Positions 1 through 8,710 of a stretch of 64,000 bases of DNA are shown here, piece by piece. The position numbers and the translations under genes were made by a program. Each line of letters opens with the position of its first letter. Position 1 is the first letter of the stretch. Source of the DNA: JAEUIE01 sp047602475 (lineage in GTDB: Bacteria; Planctomycetota; Planctomycetia; Gemmatales; HRBIN36). The stretch is from assembly GCA_047602475.1 (NCBI GenBank), contig JASGHE010000005.1:434001-498000 (forward strand). The letters are read 5' to 3'. The notes under the pieces are model-generated. The model searched no databases, had not been told where the DNA came from, and saw only the letters and a program-made list of their open reading frames with translations.

Positions 1-560
1 TCAGCCAGGGTAACCAACATTGACGCGGCCTGGCGGGCGGGTACTGGTGTTCCATCCAACTTCTGCGACAAACTCCCGCCTTCGATATATTCCATGGTGA
101 AATAGGAACGACCTTCGGAGTCACCTACATCATAGATTTGCACAATATTGGGATGGCGTAATTTGGCCTCAGCTTCGGCTTCTCGCTGAAAACGTTCCCG
201 TTCCTGCTCCCCGGCATAAGCGCCTGCAAGTGACATCTTAAGTGCGACAGCACGATCTAGGCCTACATGCCGAGCTAGAAATACCACTCCCATACCGCCA
301 CGGCCGAGAATGGATTTAACTTCATAGCCTTCGATATTGGGAAGAGCTATGTTCTGAGGTTGGTGTGGTGAGTTATTTCCTTGAATCTCGGTCGACGAAG
401 GAAATAGTAGATCAACATCCTCCTGTAACCGTCGGATCTTCCGCCACCGCTCATAGACTTCAGGCAGGAGTTCAGGATATTCGGCGCAAACCTCTGCTGG
501 GGTTCGATCATTATCGAGTGCCTCGTCGAGCAGTTGCTGAACTCGTGTATTGTCAATCAT
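1..560 (-). CDS. Serine/threonine protein kinase, N-terminal part (runs off the window)
   Basis: The reading frame is open from an ATG at 560 to base 1, so only about 186 residues are visible. An N-terminal helical segment rich in Glu/Leu is followed by a kinase N-lobe with a glycine-rich loop (GRGGMG, near residue 87), the ATP-anchoring Lys in ALKM, and the hinge-side motif IVQIYDVG. This matches planctomycete Hanks-type kinases that usually continue into a membrane segment and TPR repeats. It lies 54 bp downstream of an ECF sigma gene on the same strand, the same arrangement as the paralogous pair at 10292-14744. The catalytic loop is outside the window, so activity cannot be judged. Confidence 0.9.
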   Translation of the reverse strand, partial: MIDNTRVQQLLDEALDNDRTPAEVCAEYPELLPEVYERWRKIRRLQEDVDLLFPSSTEIQGNNSPHQPQNIALPNIEGYEVKSILGRGGMGVVFLARHVGLDRAVALKMSLAGAYAGEQERERFQREAEAEAKLRHPNIVQIYDVGDSEGRSYFTMEYIEGGSLSQKLDGTPVPARQAASMLVTLA

Positions 561-614
561 GGCTTAGCCTTTGTTTCATCTCATGCCAGGCTCTGCCAGA
601 TGGCTTTGCCCAAT

Positions 615-1232
615 TCACGGAGAGGTCATCCCCTTCTCGCCAGGCTTCAGGTCCACCAACCGTTCGGCGAGCAATTGCAGGCCCCGGTTCAGGCGGCGTT
701 TCACCGTCATCGTAGAGACACCAAGGATATGAGCAGCCTCGCCATGAGTCATCCCCTGGATTCTCACCAGATCGAACGCTTCACGTTCCTCTTCAGGCAG
801 GCCTTCGATCGCTTCCAGCATTCGACGACCATCAGGAGTGATGCATGAATCGAGGCTAACCGGTGCCGAGACGTTTCCATCGTTCAGTTCAACGGCATGC
901 GGTCTCTCATCTAAGCGTCGGGCCAGATCATTCAGTTCCCAGCGCATGTGTTGGCAGGCTAGGGCAAAGAACTGTCTGACAGTTCCGGGATGAACCTCAC
1001 GCATGGCTTTTATCAACCGCTCTACCACTGCACTTAACATTTCTTCTGATTGCAGGTTCAATGGTGGCCCGGCCAAACGAGGGTAGCTTCGATGAAGTAG
1101 GGTAGCGCATAACTGATGCAGTCGACGAACGGCCCGATCCAGCAAGGCACGAACCACCGGTTCAGCAGGCGAATCGCCGGCTAATTGATCCAGAAAGCGT
1201 TGGACAACCGCTGTCGTCTTCTCATCATTCAC
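615..1232 (-). CDS. ECF-type RNA polymerase sigma factor (planctomycete type)
   Basis: The 205-residue protein has a sigma region 2-like helical part (about residues 35-110, with EEMLSAVVERL and FFALACQHMRWELNDLARRL). It also has a region 4 helix-turn-helix near residues 145-195 (LPEEEREAFDLVRIQG, then GEAAHILGVSTMTVKRRL). It should direct RNA polymerase to a small regulon. No anti-sigma gene is adjacent; instead a Ser/Thr kinase follows directly, the usual planctomycete pairing in which the kinase is thought to sense or transmit the signal. It is clearly paralogous to the sigma factor at 14136-14744. It is divergent from the detoxification block that begins at 1402, a plausible target. Confidence 0.93.
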   Translation of the reverse strand: MNDEKTTAVVQRFLDQLAGDSPAEPVVRALLDRAVRRLHQLCATLLHRSYPRLAGPPLNLQSEEMLSAVVERLIKAMREVHPGTVRQFFALACQHMRWELNDLARRLDERPHAVELNDGNVSAPVSLDSCITPDGRRMLEAIEGLPEEEREAFDLVRIQGMTHGEAAHILGVSTMTVKRRLNRGLQLLAERLVDLKPGEKGMTSP

Positions 1233-1401
1233 GACACACTCCCCCTCAAGAGCGTGACAACAACTCTTGCTGATTGTACGAGTGTTCCCCCCTCACGCTT
1301 AGTCATTCGGCAGGCAAGAAGGAACGATTCACTAAAGCAGGTAGCTTGTTCAAAAGGCTCGGCTCAAGTGCTTTTCCTTCTCAATTATGAAGGGCACCTC
1401 C

Positions 1402-2049
1402 ATGCAATTCAACAAGAACGATACTGCGTTAGTCGTCATTGATCCACAAAACGATGTCCTGAGTGAGAAGGGCGTCTCGTGGGCTCTGGTGGGCGAAAGC
1501 GTCAAAGAAAACAACACGGTTGTGAACCTCGAACGACTCTTCCTGGCAGCCAAGGAACAGGGCTTCCCCGTCTTCATCTCGCCTCACTATCTCTTCCCGT
1601 ACGATCAGGCCTGGCAGTTCGGTGGAGCGGTGGAGAAGATGATGCTGGAAAGAAAAGAGTTCTACCGTCCTGACCCGCTCGACATGAAGGGGTTCGTTGG
1701 TTCCGGGGCAGACTGGCTCGACCGTTACAAGCCTTTCATTGAAGATGGTAAAACGGTGGTCGTCACTCCTCACAAAGTATGGGGCCCGCAGACGAATGAT
1801 CTCGTCCTGCAACTCCGCAAACGCCACATCAACAAGATCATCCTGGCAGGGATGCTGGCTAACCTGTGTGTCGAAAGCCATCTGCGTGAATTGCTCGAGC
1901 AAGGTTTCGAGATTGCTGTCATCAAAGATGCGACTGCTGCTCCCCGGCATCCTCAGCTGGGTGATGGCTACCAGGCAGCGGTCATCAACTATGGCTACCT
2001 GGCTAACGCCGTCCTAACCACGGAGGAAGCTGTGAAAGCCATGAAGTGA
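1402..2049 (+). CDS. Isochorismatase-family cysteine hydrolase
   Basis: The catalytic triad of the isochorismatase-like family is visible: Asp in VVIDPQND near the N-terminus, Lys in TPHKVWGPQTND, and the nucleophilic Cys in LANLCVESH. Members hydrolyse amides or vinyl ethers; the substrate here is unknown. The ATG at 1402 is preferred over one at 1387 because AAGGG lies seven bases upstream. It is the first gene of a plus-strand block that continues with a haloperoxidase-like hydrolase and Dps. The block is divergent from the sigma gene at 615-1232, so control by that sigma factor is a reasonable inference. A second family member sits in the equivalent place in the next block (16487-17191). 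Confidence 0.9.
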   Translation: MQFNKNDTALVVIDPQNDVLSEKGVSWALVGESVKENNTVVNLERLFLAAKEQGFPVFISPHYLFPYDQAWQFGGAVEKMMLERKEFYRPDPLDMKGFVGSGADWLDRYKPFIEDGKTVVVTPHKVWGPQTNDLVLQLRKRHINKIILAGMLANLCVESHLRELLEQGFEIAVIKDATAAPRHPQLGDGYQAAVINYGYLANAVLTTEEAVKAMK

Positions 2050-2122
2050 AGGCAAGTAGCAGAGAGAGAGAGAGAGAACGTAAACCAACCTCCCCTTTTC
2101 AGGAATCTAAGGAGCGAACACC

Positions 2123-2947
2123 ATGTGCACGATCAAGACAAAAGACGGTACGGAAATTTACTACAAGGACTGGGGCAGCGGACAGCCCATTGTTTTCAGT
2201 CATGGCTGGCCGTTAAGTGCCGATGCCTGGGAAGACCAGATGCTCTTTCTGGGTAAAAACGGATTTCGGGTGATAGCCCATGATCGCCGGGGGCATGGTC
2301 GTTCCAGCCAACCCTGGTCGGGCAACGAAATGGATACCTATGCTGATGATTTAGCCGCACTGGTAGAAACGCTTGACCTCAAGAATGCCATCCACGTCGG
2401 CCATTCGACGGGAGGCGGTGAAGTCGCCCGGTACCTTGGACGGCACGGTACGAAGCGGGTGGCAAAGGCTGTGTTGATTGGAGCGGTGCCACCACTGATG
2501 CTGAAGACTGCTGCGAATCCCGGTGGCTTACCGATGGAAGCCTTCGACGGCATTCGTGCCGGCGTCTTGGCGGATCGTGCACAGTACTTCAAGGACTTCA
2601 GCGCACCTTTCTATGGTGCTAATCGACCTGGTGCTAATGTGTCTCAGGGGCTTCGCGATTCCTTCTGGATGCAAAGCATGCAGGGTGGATTCAAAGGCAT
2701 CTACGACTGCATCAAAGCCTTCTCCGAAACTGACTTCACCGAAGATCTCAAGAAGATCAACGTGCCCACACTGATATTGCACGGTGACGATGACCAGATC
2801 GTGCCGATCGGTGCCTCAGCCATGCTTTCGTCCAAGTTGGTAAAGGGTTCAATACTGAAAGTCTATCCAGAAGCACCGCATGGCATGTGCTCAACACTGA
2901 AGGACAAGGTGAATGCAGACTTACTTGCCTTCTGTAAGTCGAATTAG
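2123..2947 (+). CDS. Alpha/beta hydrolase, cofactor-free haloperoxidase (chloroperoxidase)-like
   Basis: This 274-residue protein has the full alpha/beta-hydrolase triad: Ser in the nucleophile elbow GHSTGG, Asp in HGDDDQIVP, and His in APHGM. The oxyanion segment SHGWPLSADAW and the DRRGHGRSSQP motif are typical of the non-haem chloroperoxidase/esterase group. Known members hydrolyse esters and, in the presence of peroxide and acetate, form peracids. It has no signal peptide and is probably cytoplasmic. A ribosome site (AAGGAG) lies ahead of the ATG. Its neighbours (cysteine hydrolase, Dps, SDR, efflux pump) suggest a stress or xenobiotic-response role. Confidence 0.93.
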   Translation: MCTIKTKDGTEIYYKDWGSGQPIVFSHGWPLSADAWEDQMLFLGKNGFRVIAHDRRGHGRSSQPWSGNEMDTYADDLAALVETLDLKNAIHVGHSTGGGEVARYLGRHGTKRVAKAVLIGAVPPLMLKTAANPGGLPMEAFDGIRAGVLADRAQYFKDFSAPFYGANRPGANVSQGLRDSFWMQSMQGGFKGIYDCIKAFSETDFTEDLKKINVPTLILHGDDDQIVPIGASAMLSSKLVKGSILKVYPEAPHGMCSTLKDKVNADLLAFCKSN

Positions 2948-3055
2948 CTATTCAGCTCGATCCACAACCAACTCCAGGACGGCTCGATGATCATGCCGGA
3001 CTAAGTTACACTGGTTTCTAATCCACCCTGGTATTCATTCAATTGGAGACAGAAC

Positions 3056-3538
3056 ATGTTTAAAACCAAGAATGACCTTTCTGAAGCGGTTCGCAGCAAG
3101 GCAGTTGAATTGCTCAACGCCCGGCTGGCTGATGCGATCGATCTGCAAACCCAAGCCAAACAGGCCCACTGGAATGTCAAAGGGCCGAACTTCATTGCCC
3201 TCCACGAACTCTTCGACAAAGTCAACGAAGCGGTGGAAGACTATGTCGATGACATCGCTGAGCGGGCAGTCCAGCTTGGCGGTGTCGTCGAAGGGACAGC
3301 CCGAAGCGTGGCAAAGCGAAGTTCGCTACCCGAATACCCTTCCAGTGCCAAAGATGGTCGAAGCCATGTAGAGGCACTCTCGTCCGCCTTGGCTGCCTTT
3401 GGTAAGTCGGCTCGAAAGTCCATCAGTGATGCCAACGATCTTGGCGACCTGGACACAGCAGACCTATTCACCGAAGTGTCACGTGGCATCGACAAATGGC
3501 TCTGGTTTGTCGAGGCACATCTGCAAGCTGATGCCTAG
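3056..3538 (+). CDS. dps: Dps-family DNA protection / ferritin-like protein
   Basis: The 160-residue length and the ferroxidase signatures QAHWNVKGPNF (His ligand) and ELFDKVNEAVEDYVDDIAER are diagnostic of Dps. These proteins form dodecamers that oxidise Fe(II) with hydrogen peroxide, store iron and often bind DNA. The N-terminal tail carries several Lys/Arg residues that could contact DNA. The gene stands 108 bp after the haloperoxidase-like gene and before an exported hydrolase, inside a block with oxidative-stress character. The protein appears complete and undamaged. Confidence 0.95.
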   Translation: MFKTKNDLSEAVRSKAVELLNARLADAIDLQTQAKQAHWNVKGPNFIALHELFDKVNEAVEDYVDDIAERAVQLGGVVEGTARSVAKRSSLPEYPSSAKDGRSHVEALSSALAAFGKSARKSISDANDLGDLDTADLFTEVSRGIDKWLWFVEAHLQADA

Positions 3539-3602
3539 ATCGCAGAGCATGCAGAATCCCCTTGTTTTGAAACCCTGTTACCCCTTACCAGGAGGAACGT
3601 TC

Positions 3603-4556
3603 ATGTTCCGTTCGATGAACTCTCGTTTGCTTGTTGCCATGCTCATGGCCACATGTTTAGCTCACGGGCTCTGTGCCCAGGAACCTGTGAAGGTACTCCA
3701 CAAGACTATCAAAGTTGGCGACCTGGATATCTTCTACCGGGAAGCGGGGCCGAAAGACGCTCCAACATTGCTGTTGCTTCATGGTTTTCCCACCAGCTCG
3801 CAGATGTTTCGCAACCTGATTCCCGCACTGGCGGACAAGTACCATGTGATTGCTCCCGACTATCCTGGTTATGGCCACAGCTCGATGCCCTCACGAGAGA
3901 AGTTCACCTACACTTTTGACAACCTGGCGAAAGTGATTGATGACTTCACCGAAAAGATCGGGCTGACCAAGTACGCCCTTTATGTGCAGGACTACGGTGC
4001 CCCGGTGGGCTACCGTCTGGCCAGCAAGCACCCGGAGCGAATCACCGCCATCGTCGTGCAGAATGGCAACGCCTACGACGAAGGTCTGGATAATAAATTC
4101 TGGCAACCCATCAAAGAATACTGGAAGGAGCCAAACAACAAAGACAAGCGCAATGCTATTCGCAATCTGCTGACCTATGAAGCCACCAAATGGCAATACA
4201 CCGATGGGGTGAAGAACGTCGTACTCGTCAGTCCCGATGGAGCAGCCCACGATCAATTTCTCTTGGACCGCAAAGGAAATGATGAGATTCAACTCGACTT
4301 ATTCCTCAGCTATGGCAGCAACCCACCGCTCTACCCCTTGTGGCAGGAGTACTTCCGCAAGTATCAGCCACCGATGCTGATCGTGTGGGGCAAGAACGAT
4401 CAGATCTTTCCCAGTGCTGGTGCAGAGCCTTACAAACGCGATCTGAAGACCTAGCACTTCCACCTGCTCGATGCCGGTCACTTCGCCCTGGAGACCAATG
4501 GCGACGAGATTGCCAGGCTGATGCGTGAGTTCCTTGCCAAGCATGTAGCGAGGTAG
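3603..4556 (+). pseudogene. Exported alpha/beta hydrolase interrupted by an in-frame TAG
   Basis: The protein starts with a signal peptide (about 23 residues ending LCAQ) after an ideal AGGAGG ribosome site. It contains LLLHGFPTSSQMF, the nucleophile elbow VQDYGAPVG (Asp nucleophile, dehalogenase/epoxide-hydrolase type) and the acid region VWGKNDQIFP. An amber codon at 4452-4454 ends it at 283 residues. The same frame continues without further stops to 4556 and encodes LLDAGHFALETNGDE, which holds the catalytic His. One nonsense change (or a base-calling error, or TAG readthrough) therefore removes the triad His and the last helix. Confidence 0.88.
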
Positions 4557-4616
4557 TCAAACCGTACTCTAACTGCCGGGTATTTACTTCTATAGTCTCT
4601 TTACCGAGTGAGCATC

Positions 4617-5357
4617 ATGAACAATCGTTTCAAAGATAAGATCGTCCTCGTCACCGGTGGCAACAGCGGTATCGGGCTTACGACTGCAAAGTTGTTTGCT
4701 TCGGAAGCGGCTACCGTTTTCATCACCGGTCGGCGTCAAGCAGAACTGGACAAGGCAGTTAGAGACCTTGGCAAGAATGTCATTGGCATCCAGGGTGATG
4801 TATCCAAGGCTGCCGATCTTGACCGGTTGTTCGCTGAAATCCAGAGAACAGCCGGGAGGCTCGACATTGTCGTCGCCAATGCGGGTTCTGGTACCTTTGT
4901 ACCATTCGGTTCATACACGGAAGAGCATCTCGATGCGACCTTTGCTGTTAATGTGAAGGGCACCGTGTTCACAGTTCAGAAGGCATTGCCTCTCTTGCCC
5001 AATGGCGCCTCGGTGGTGGTCATCGGCTCCATCGCTGCGGTGCAAGGCACTCCGGCGTTCGGAGTCTATGCAGCAACCAAGGCCGCGCTACGATCTTTTG
5101 TCCGCACATGGTCTGTTGACCTGAAGGCAAGAGGCATCCGCTTCAATATTGTCAGCCCCGGTTTTGTGCCAACACCTGGTTACGACCTGGCCGGCATCAC
5201 GCCTGAATCGGTTCAACAGGTCATTCCCAGTATCCCGCTCGGACGGGTGGGTACCACTCAGGATATCGCCAATGCGGTGGCGTTCCTTGCATCGAATGAC
5301 AGCAACTACATGACGGCATCTGAGATCGTCGTAGATGGTGGCCTGACACAGGTATAA
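4617..5357 (+). CDS. Short-chain dehydrogenase/reductase (SDR)
   Basis: A classical SDR of about 246 residues. It shows the Rossmann motif TGGNSGIG near residue 14, the NAG motif (VVANAGSG), a catalytic Ser in VIGSIAAV and the YAATK active-site Tyr/Lys pair. The C-terminal segment ASEIVVDGGL is standard. The residue after the second strand (GRRQ) suggests NADP preference, which is an inference. The ATG at 4617 is used; a GTG at 4608 would add three residues. The substrate is unknown. It lies in the plus-strand stress block between a hydrolase and a flavin-reductase-like gene. Confidence 0.93.
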   Translation: MNNRFKDKIVLVTGGNSGIGLTTAKLFASEAATVFITGRRQAELDKAVRDLGKNVIGIQGDVSKAADLDRLFAEIQRTAGRLDIVVANAGSGTFVPFGSYTEEHLDATFAVNVKGTVFTVQKALPLLPNGASVVVIGSIAAVQGTPAFGVYAATKAALRSFVRTWSVDLKARGIRFNIVSPGFVPTPGYDLAGITPESVQQVIPSIPLGRVGTTQDIANAVAFLASNDSNYMTASEIVVDGGLTQV

Positions 5358-5396
5358 TAGAAATCGGTAGAGATCCTCAGTAGGAACGGGCTCCTC

Positions 5397-6010
5397 ATGA
5401 ATGCCTACGCCAGCGACATTGCCTTCACTCCATCCGTAAAATCGATCCAGACGAAGCACGGGTCGCGCAAAGCTATGCCCGGATGGAAGAAGGCGACGGT
5501 TGGCAGACGACGGTCACACCGGAGTTAGCCGACTTCCTTGCCGGCCTGGATATGTTCTACCTCGGCACGGCTAACACCGAAGGACAACCCTACATTCAAT
5601 ACCGTGGTGGGCCGCCGGGCTTCTTAAAAGTGATCGACGAACATACCCTGGGCTTCGCTGACTTTGGTGGCAACCGTCAATACATCACGCTCGGCAACCT
5701 GGCTGACAACCCGAAGGCCTTCATCTTCCTGATGGATTATGCGAACAGCCAGCGCATCAAACTGTGGGGCACTGCAAAAGTCGTCGAAGATGATCAAGAC
5801 CTATTGAATCGGCTGCGTGATCGGCAGTATCCAGGGAAAGTCGAACGTGCCATTCTGTTTACCATCGAAGCCTGGGATATCAATTGTCCGCAACATATCC
5901 ATAAGCGATTCTCACAACGGCAAATCGCTCCAGTCATTGAGAAGTTACAGGCTCGCATTCAGGAACTCGAAGCGGAACTGGCAAAAAAGAATAGCATCTC
6001 GAAGAACTGA
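5397..6010 (+). pseudogene. Pyridoxamine-phosphate-oxidase-like (FMN split-barrel) protein with a -1 frameshift
   Basis: From an ATG at 5397 with a good ribosome site (AGGAACGGG) the first about 26 codons read MNAYASDIAFTPSVKSIQ and onward. The frame then changes near 5470-5478 into the segment that begins MEEGDGWQTT at 5483. Adding one T in the AAAGCTATG stretch restores a single 204-residue frame. The body has the split-barrel features GTANTEGQPYIQYRGGPPGF and LMDYANSQRIKLWGTAKV, and ends with a predicted coiled helix. Family members bind FMN or haem; some reduce small substrates. Either a real mutation or a one-base sequencing loss would explain the break. Confidence 0.82.
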
Positions 6011-6148
6011 TTAGTTACGAAGTAGTTCATCTATTCGATTAGCATCCACCAGCAGATTAGTGTCATCCTGCCCCGCTTAGTAGTACAGGGTGGCAGGCGC
6101 TTGGTCACCATCCATCCATTTAAGCCCAGCTCATCAGGAGGTTCTGAG

Positions 6149-6862
6149 ATGCTTGATGTACAAACGAAGCCGACATTCCAGTCGATACCCTGGCATGCCA
6201 TGCGATTCAAAGAGGCCGATCTGTTCGAGCACGATCATGATTTAAGTAATGACATGGCGAGTGGGACATTCGAGGACGCCGATGAGTTGCGTCGCCCATT
6301 AACTAAAATCCTCAATGCATTGGAAGCATTCCCCGATGGCCATGGTGGCGACCCAGCCACTCGCCGGGCTCGCATGATTGTGAAGCGCCAAGCGAGAAGA
6401 GCAGCTCGAATCATCGAAGATCTCTTTGACGTTGGTGCCGATCCTCGTGACATCTCGCCTTTTCGTAGAGAGGTTCTGGAACTGGCTGAGATTGTTACTG
6501 GGGCATCCGAAACGATAGGCGGCTTGCTGGACTCGCGCAGACAGCAGCTTACGGTATTAATTCCGACTGAACCGGTGTATGTAGTTACTGATCCACTTCG
6601 TATGGAACAGCACTTAACCATACTCCTGGCCAACGCTTCCATCTTTACCGCTCCAGGGGGAGACATACGACTGACCGCCACCGTGGAAACCGAGCAAGTA
6701 GTGATTCGAGTGTGGGTGAATGAGCCAGATAACAACTCGTTTCAGCAGCCTCGAGTGTTTACGCCATTTCTGCATGCTCAACACTTGAGAGATCACTGGG
6801 AAGGCAAGCTGGAAATCGACCTTGCTGCAACTAGGTCGGTTGGAAAGGCGCGTGTATCATGA
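6149..6862 (+). CDS. Degenerate histidine-kinase-like protein without phospho-acceptor His
   Basis: An AGGAGG site seven bases upstream fixes the start at 6149 (237 residues). The layout is that of a HisKA plus HATPase_c core. The H-box position reads DADELRRPL where kinases have HELR-PL, so the His is replaced by Asp. A second helix (ARRAARIIEDLFDV) and an N-box (LLANASIFT, Asn kept) are present. The glycine-rich G boxes and the last strands are missing because the frame ends soon after FLHAQHLRDH. Autophosphorylation is therefore unlikely. It may be a decayed kinase or a binding partner; it overlaps the next start by four bases (ATGA). Confidence 0.7.
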   Translation: MLDVQTKPTFQSIPWHAMRFKEADLFEHDHDLSNDMASGTFEDADELRRPLTKILNALEAFPDGHGGDPATRRARMIVKRQARRAARIIEDLFDVGADPRDISPFRREVLELAEIVTGASETIGGLLDSRRQQLTVLIPTEPVYVVTDPLRMEQHLTILLANASIFTAPGGDIRLTATVETEQVVIRVWVNEPDNNSFQQPRVFTPFLHAQHLRDHWEGKLEIDLAATRSVGKARVS

Positions 6863-7032
6863 CCATCGAAAGTTATCAAAACCTTATCATCGGAAGTGGC
6901 GAAGCAGGGAAATATCTTGGCTGGAATCTGGCAAAGTAAGGCCAGAAGACTATTGTTCGGGGTCAACGGAACGAATTGGGTTTGCTGTCAAAGGTGCTTA
7001 CATCTGTGCCGGATCATGCGACTGTAAACTAA
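6859..7032 (+). pseudogene. Stump of an FAD-dependent pyridine-nucleotide disulphide oxidoreductase
   Basis: The ATG overlaps the stop of the histidine-kinase-like gene. The first 26 codons include the FAD dinucleotide-fold motif IIGSGEAGKYLGWNLA. A TAA at 6937 follows, and the same frame then continues GQKTIV as expected for this family before ending at 7032. Intact relatives are about 450 residues with a CxxxxC redox site, which is absent here. The stump runs into the tail of the convergent MFS gene (6998-8710). A deletion that joined the two is a likely explanation. Confidence 0.6.
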
Positions 7033-8710
7033 CACGCCCGATTCCAGGCTTGGGTGAACATTCTGGCTGTCGGATATTCGCATTGAGTTGCTGCGACGCC
7101 CGAACTACTCTGCACTGACATGTGCCGCCTTTCTCAGCAACGGAACGCTGCATGAACAGCACCAGGAATACCAGGCACGCAGCGACTACAGCGGAAACCC
7201 AGAAGACATCAAAATAGGAGAGAGCAGTAGCCTGCTGGGCACGAAGATGTTCCAGGGCCTTGAGAGCCATCTGCTGGGCTAAAGGCATGTCACCGGTTTG
7301 CTGATAGAAGTAGCTGGTGCTTTGCTGTAGCAAATCCTGCACAGCGGGGTTAAACGGGTCGAGCTTTTCATTGAGACGAAGTGTGTGGAACTGCTCCCGT
7401 CGCTGGAGAATGGTATGTGCTACGGAGGTGCCAACGCTGCCACCTTCGTTGCGGAGCAATGCCAACAGGCCCACTGCCGCACCACGCATTTGCAGCGAGA
7501 TATGGGAGAACGCTGCCACATTCAGCGGGGCGAAGATCATCGATAAGCCGGCGATCACCACGACACGGGGCCAGACGACATGCCAGGGGCTGATGCTGAG
7601 ATTCAATATTGACATCCAGTAATTGCCGAACGCCAGGGTGAGAAGCCCCGCTGCCATGAGATACCTCGCATCGGCACCCCGGCTAAGTAAGATGCCGACA
7701 ACGAAGAGAGTGAGGATGGAGAACACCCCTGCTGGGGACAGCACTAACCCAGAAGTGGTCGCATCATAACCAAAGAGCGACTGAAGCAACCCTGGAAGCG
7801 AAGTGGTGTTGGCGTAGAGCACGCCGAAGGCACAGAAGATGATGATGCAACAAGAACGAAAGTTACGATCAAGCAGCGTGCGGAAGTTGATCAACGGGTT
7901 GGTGATTCGATTCTCTCGATAGATCAGCCCGGCGAGACTGCCGACAAAGAGAACAAGCAACGTCTGCACCCGGTAGAACGGATCGCCGAGCCAGTCCCAT
8001 TCCTGCCCCTTGCTGAGAAAGATCTCCCAGCTGATCATTGCCACGCTGAGGAGTATCAGACCGAAGGTATCAAAACGTTGATTATCGGCACGCATCTTGT
8101 CCCGCTGCTCATGGAGATATTCAGGATCGCGCACCACCTTGTAACAAAGGAACCAGGCTAAAAGGCCTACAGGAACATTAAGGAAGAATATCCATTCCCA
8201 GCCATAGTTATCGGTGATGTAGCCGCCAAGCGTGGGACCAAAGACGGGAGCTAATAACGCAGCCATCCCGAAGATGGTCATGGCTGTGCCTTGCTTCTCT
8301 TTGGGGAAAGCATCGAGCAGAATGCCCTGGCTGGAGGGTTGCAATCCACCCCCAGCTAACCCTTGCAACACCCGGAAGAAGATCAGAGCATCGAGACTTG
8401 TAGCCATTCCGCAAAGTGCCGAGGCGAGTGTAAACAGAGCAATCGAGATGAGGAAGTAGTTGCGTCTGCCCAGTCGTATCGCTAACCAGCCGGAGATAGG
8501 CAGGATGATGGCGTTGGCTGCGAGGTAACTGGTGATGACCCATTCACTGTCGCTGGCAGGAGCCGACAAACCGCCGGCAATGTAGCGCAACGCCACATTG
8601 GCGATAGTAGTATCCAGCACCTCCATGAAGGTTGGGATCAGCACAGCGATGGCAATTACCCAGGGGTTGATTGCCCGAACCGCAAGGGGCAACCCCGATG
8701 CAGGAGTCAT
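6998..8710 (-). CDS. DHA2-family MFS drug efflux transporter (EmrB/QacA type)
   Basis: The 570-residue protein has about 14 hydrophobic segments. Motif A-like and motif C-like signatures are visible in SGWLAIRLGRRNYF, VLQGLAGGGLQPSSQG and LAPVFGPTLGGYI, plus the D1 motif PTFMEVLDTTIANVAL. It should export hydrophobic compounds with a proton gradient. Its start overlaps the stop of the HlyD-type gene (ATGA), so the two form a tripartite-type pump operon, although no outer-membrane TolC gene is present here. The last about 35 residues (from GGTCQCRVV) look unlike a normal transporter tail and overlap a decayed oxidoreductase stump on the other strand. Confidence 0.93.
   Translation of the reverse strand: MTPASGLPLAVRAINPWVIAIAVLIPTFMEVLDTTIANVALRYIAGGLSAPASDSEWVITSYLAANAIILPISGWLAIRLGRRNYFLISIALFTLASALCGMATSLDALIFFRVLQGLAGGGLQPSSQGILLDAFPKEKQGTAMTIFGMAALLAPVFGPTLGGYITDNYGWEWIFFLNVPVGLLAWFLCYKVVRDPEYLHEQRDKMRADNQRFDTFGLILLSVAMISWEIFLSKGQEWDWLGDPFYRVQTLLVLFVGSLAGLIYRENRITNPLINFRTLLDRNFRSCCIIIFCAFGVLYANTTSLPGLLQSLFGYDATTSGLVLSPAGVFSILTLFVVGILLSRGADARYLMAAGLLTLAFGNYWMSILNLSISPWHVVWPRVVVIAGLSMIFAPLNVAAFSHISLQMRGAAVGLLALLRNEGGSVGTSVAHTILQRREQFHTLRLNEKLDPFNPAVQDLLQQSTSYFYQQTGDMPLAQQMALKALEHLRAQQATALSYFDVFWVSAVVAACLVFLVLFMQRSVAEKGGTCQCRVVRASQQLNANIRQPECSPKPGIGRVSLQSHDPAQM

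Noticed and set aside
2058..2080. GA-rich simple repeat after the first cysteine hydrolase
   Set aside because: A short low-complexity run with no hairpin or coding meaning.
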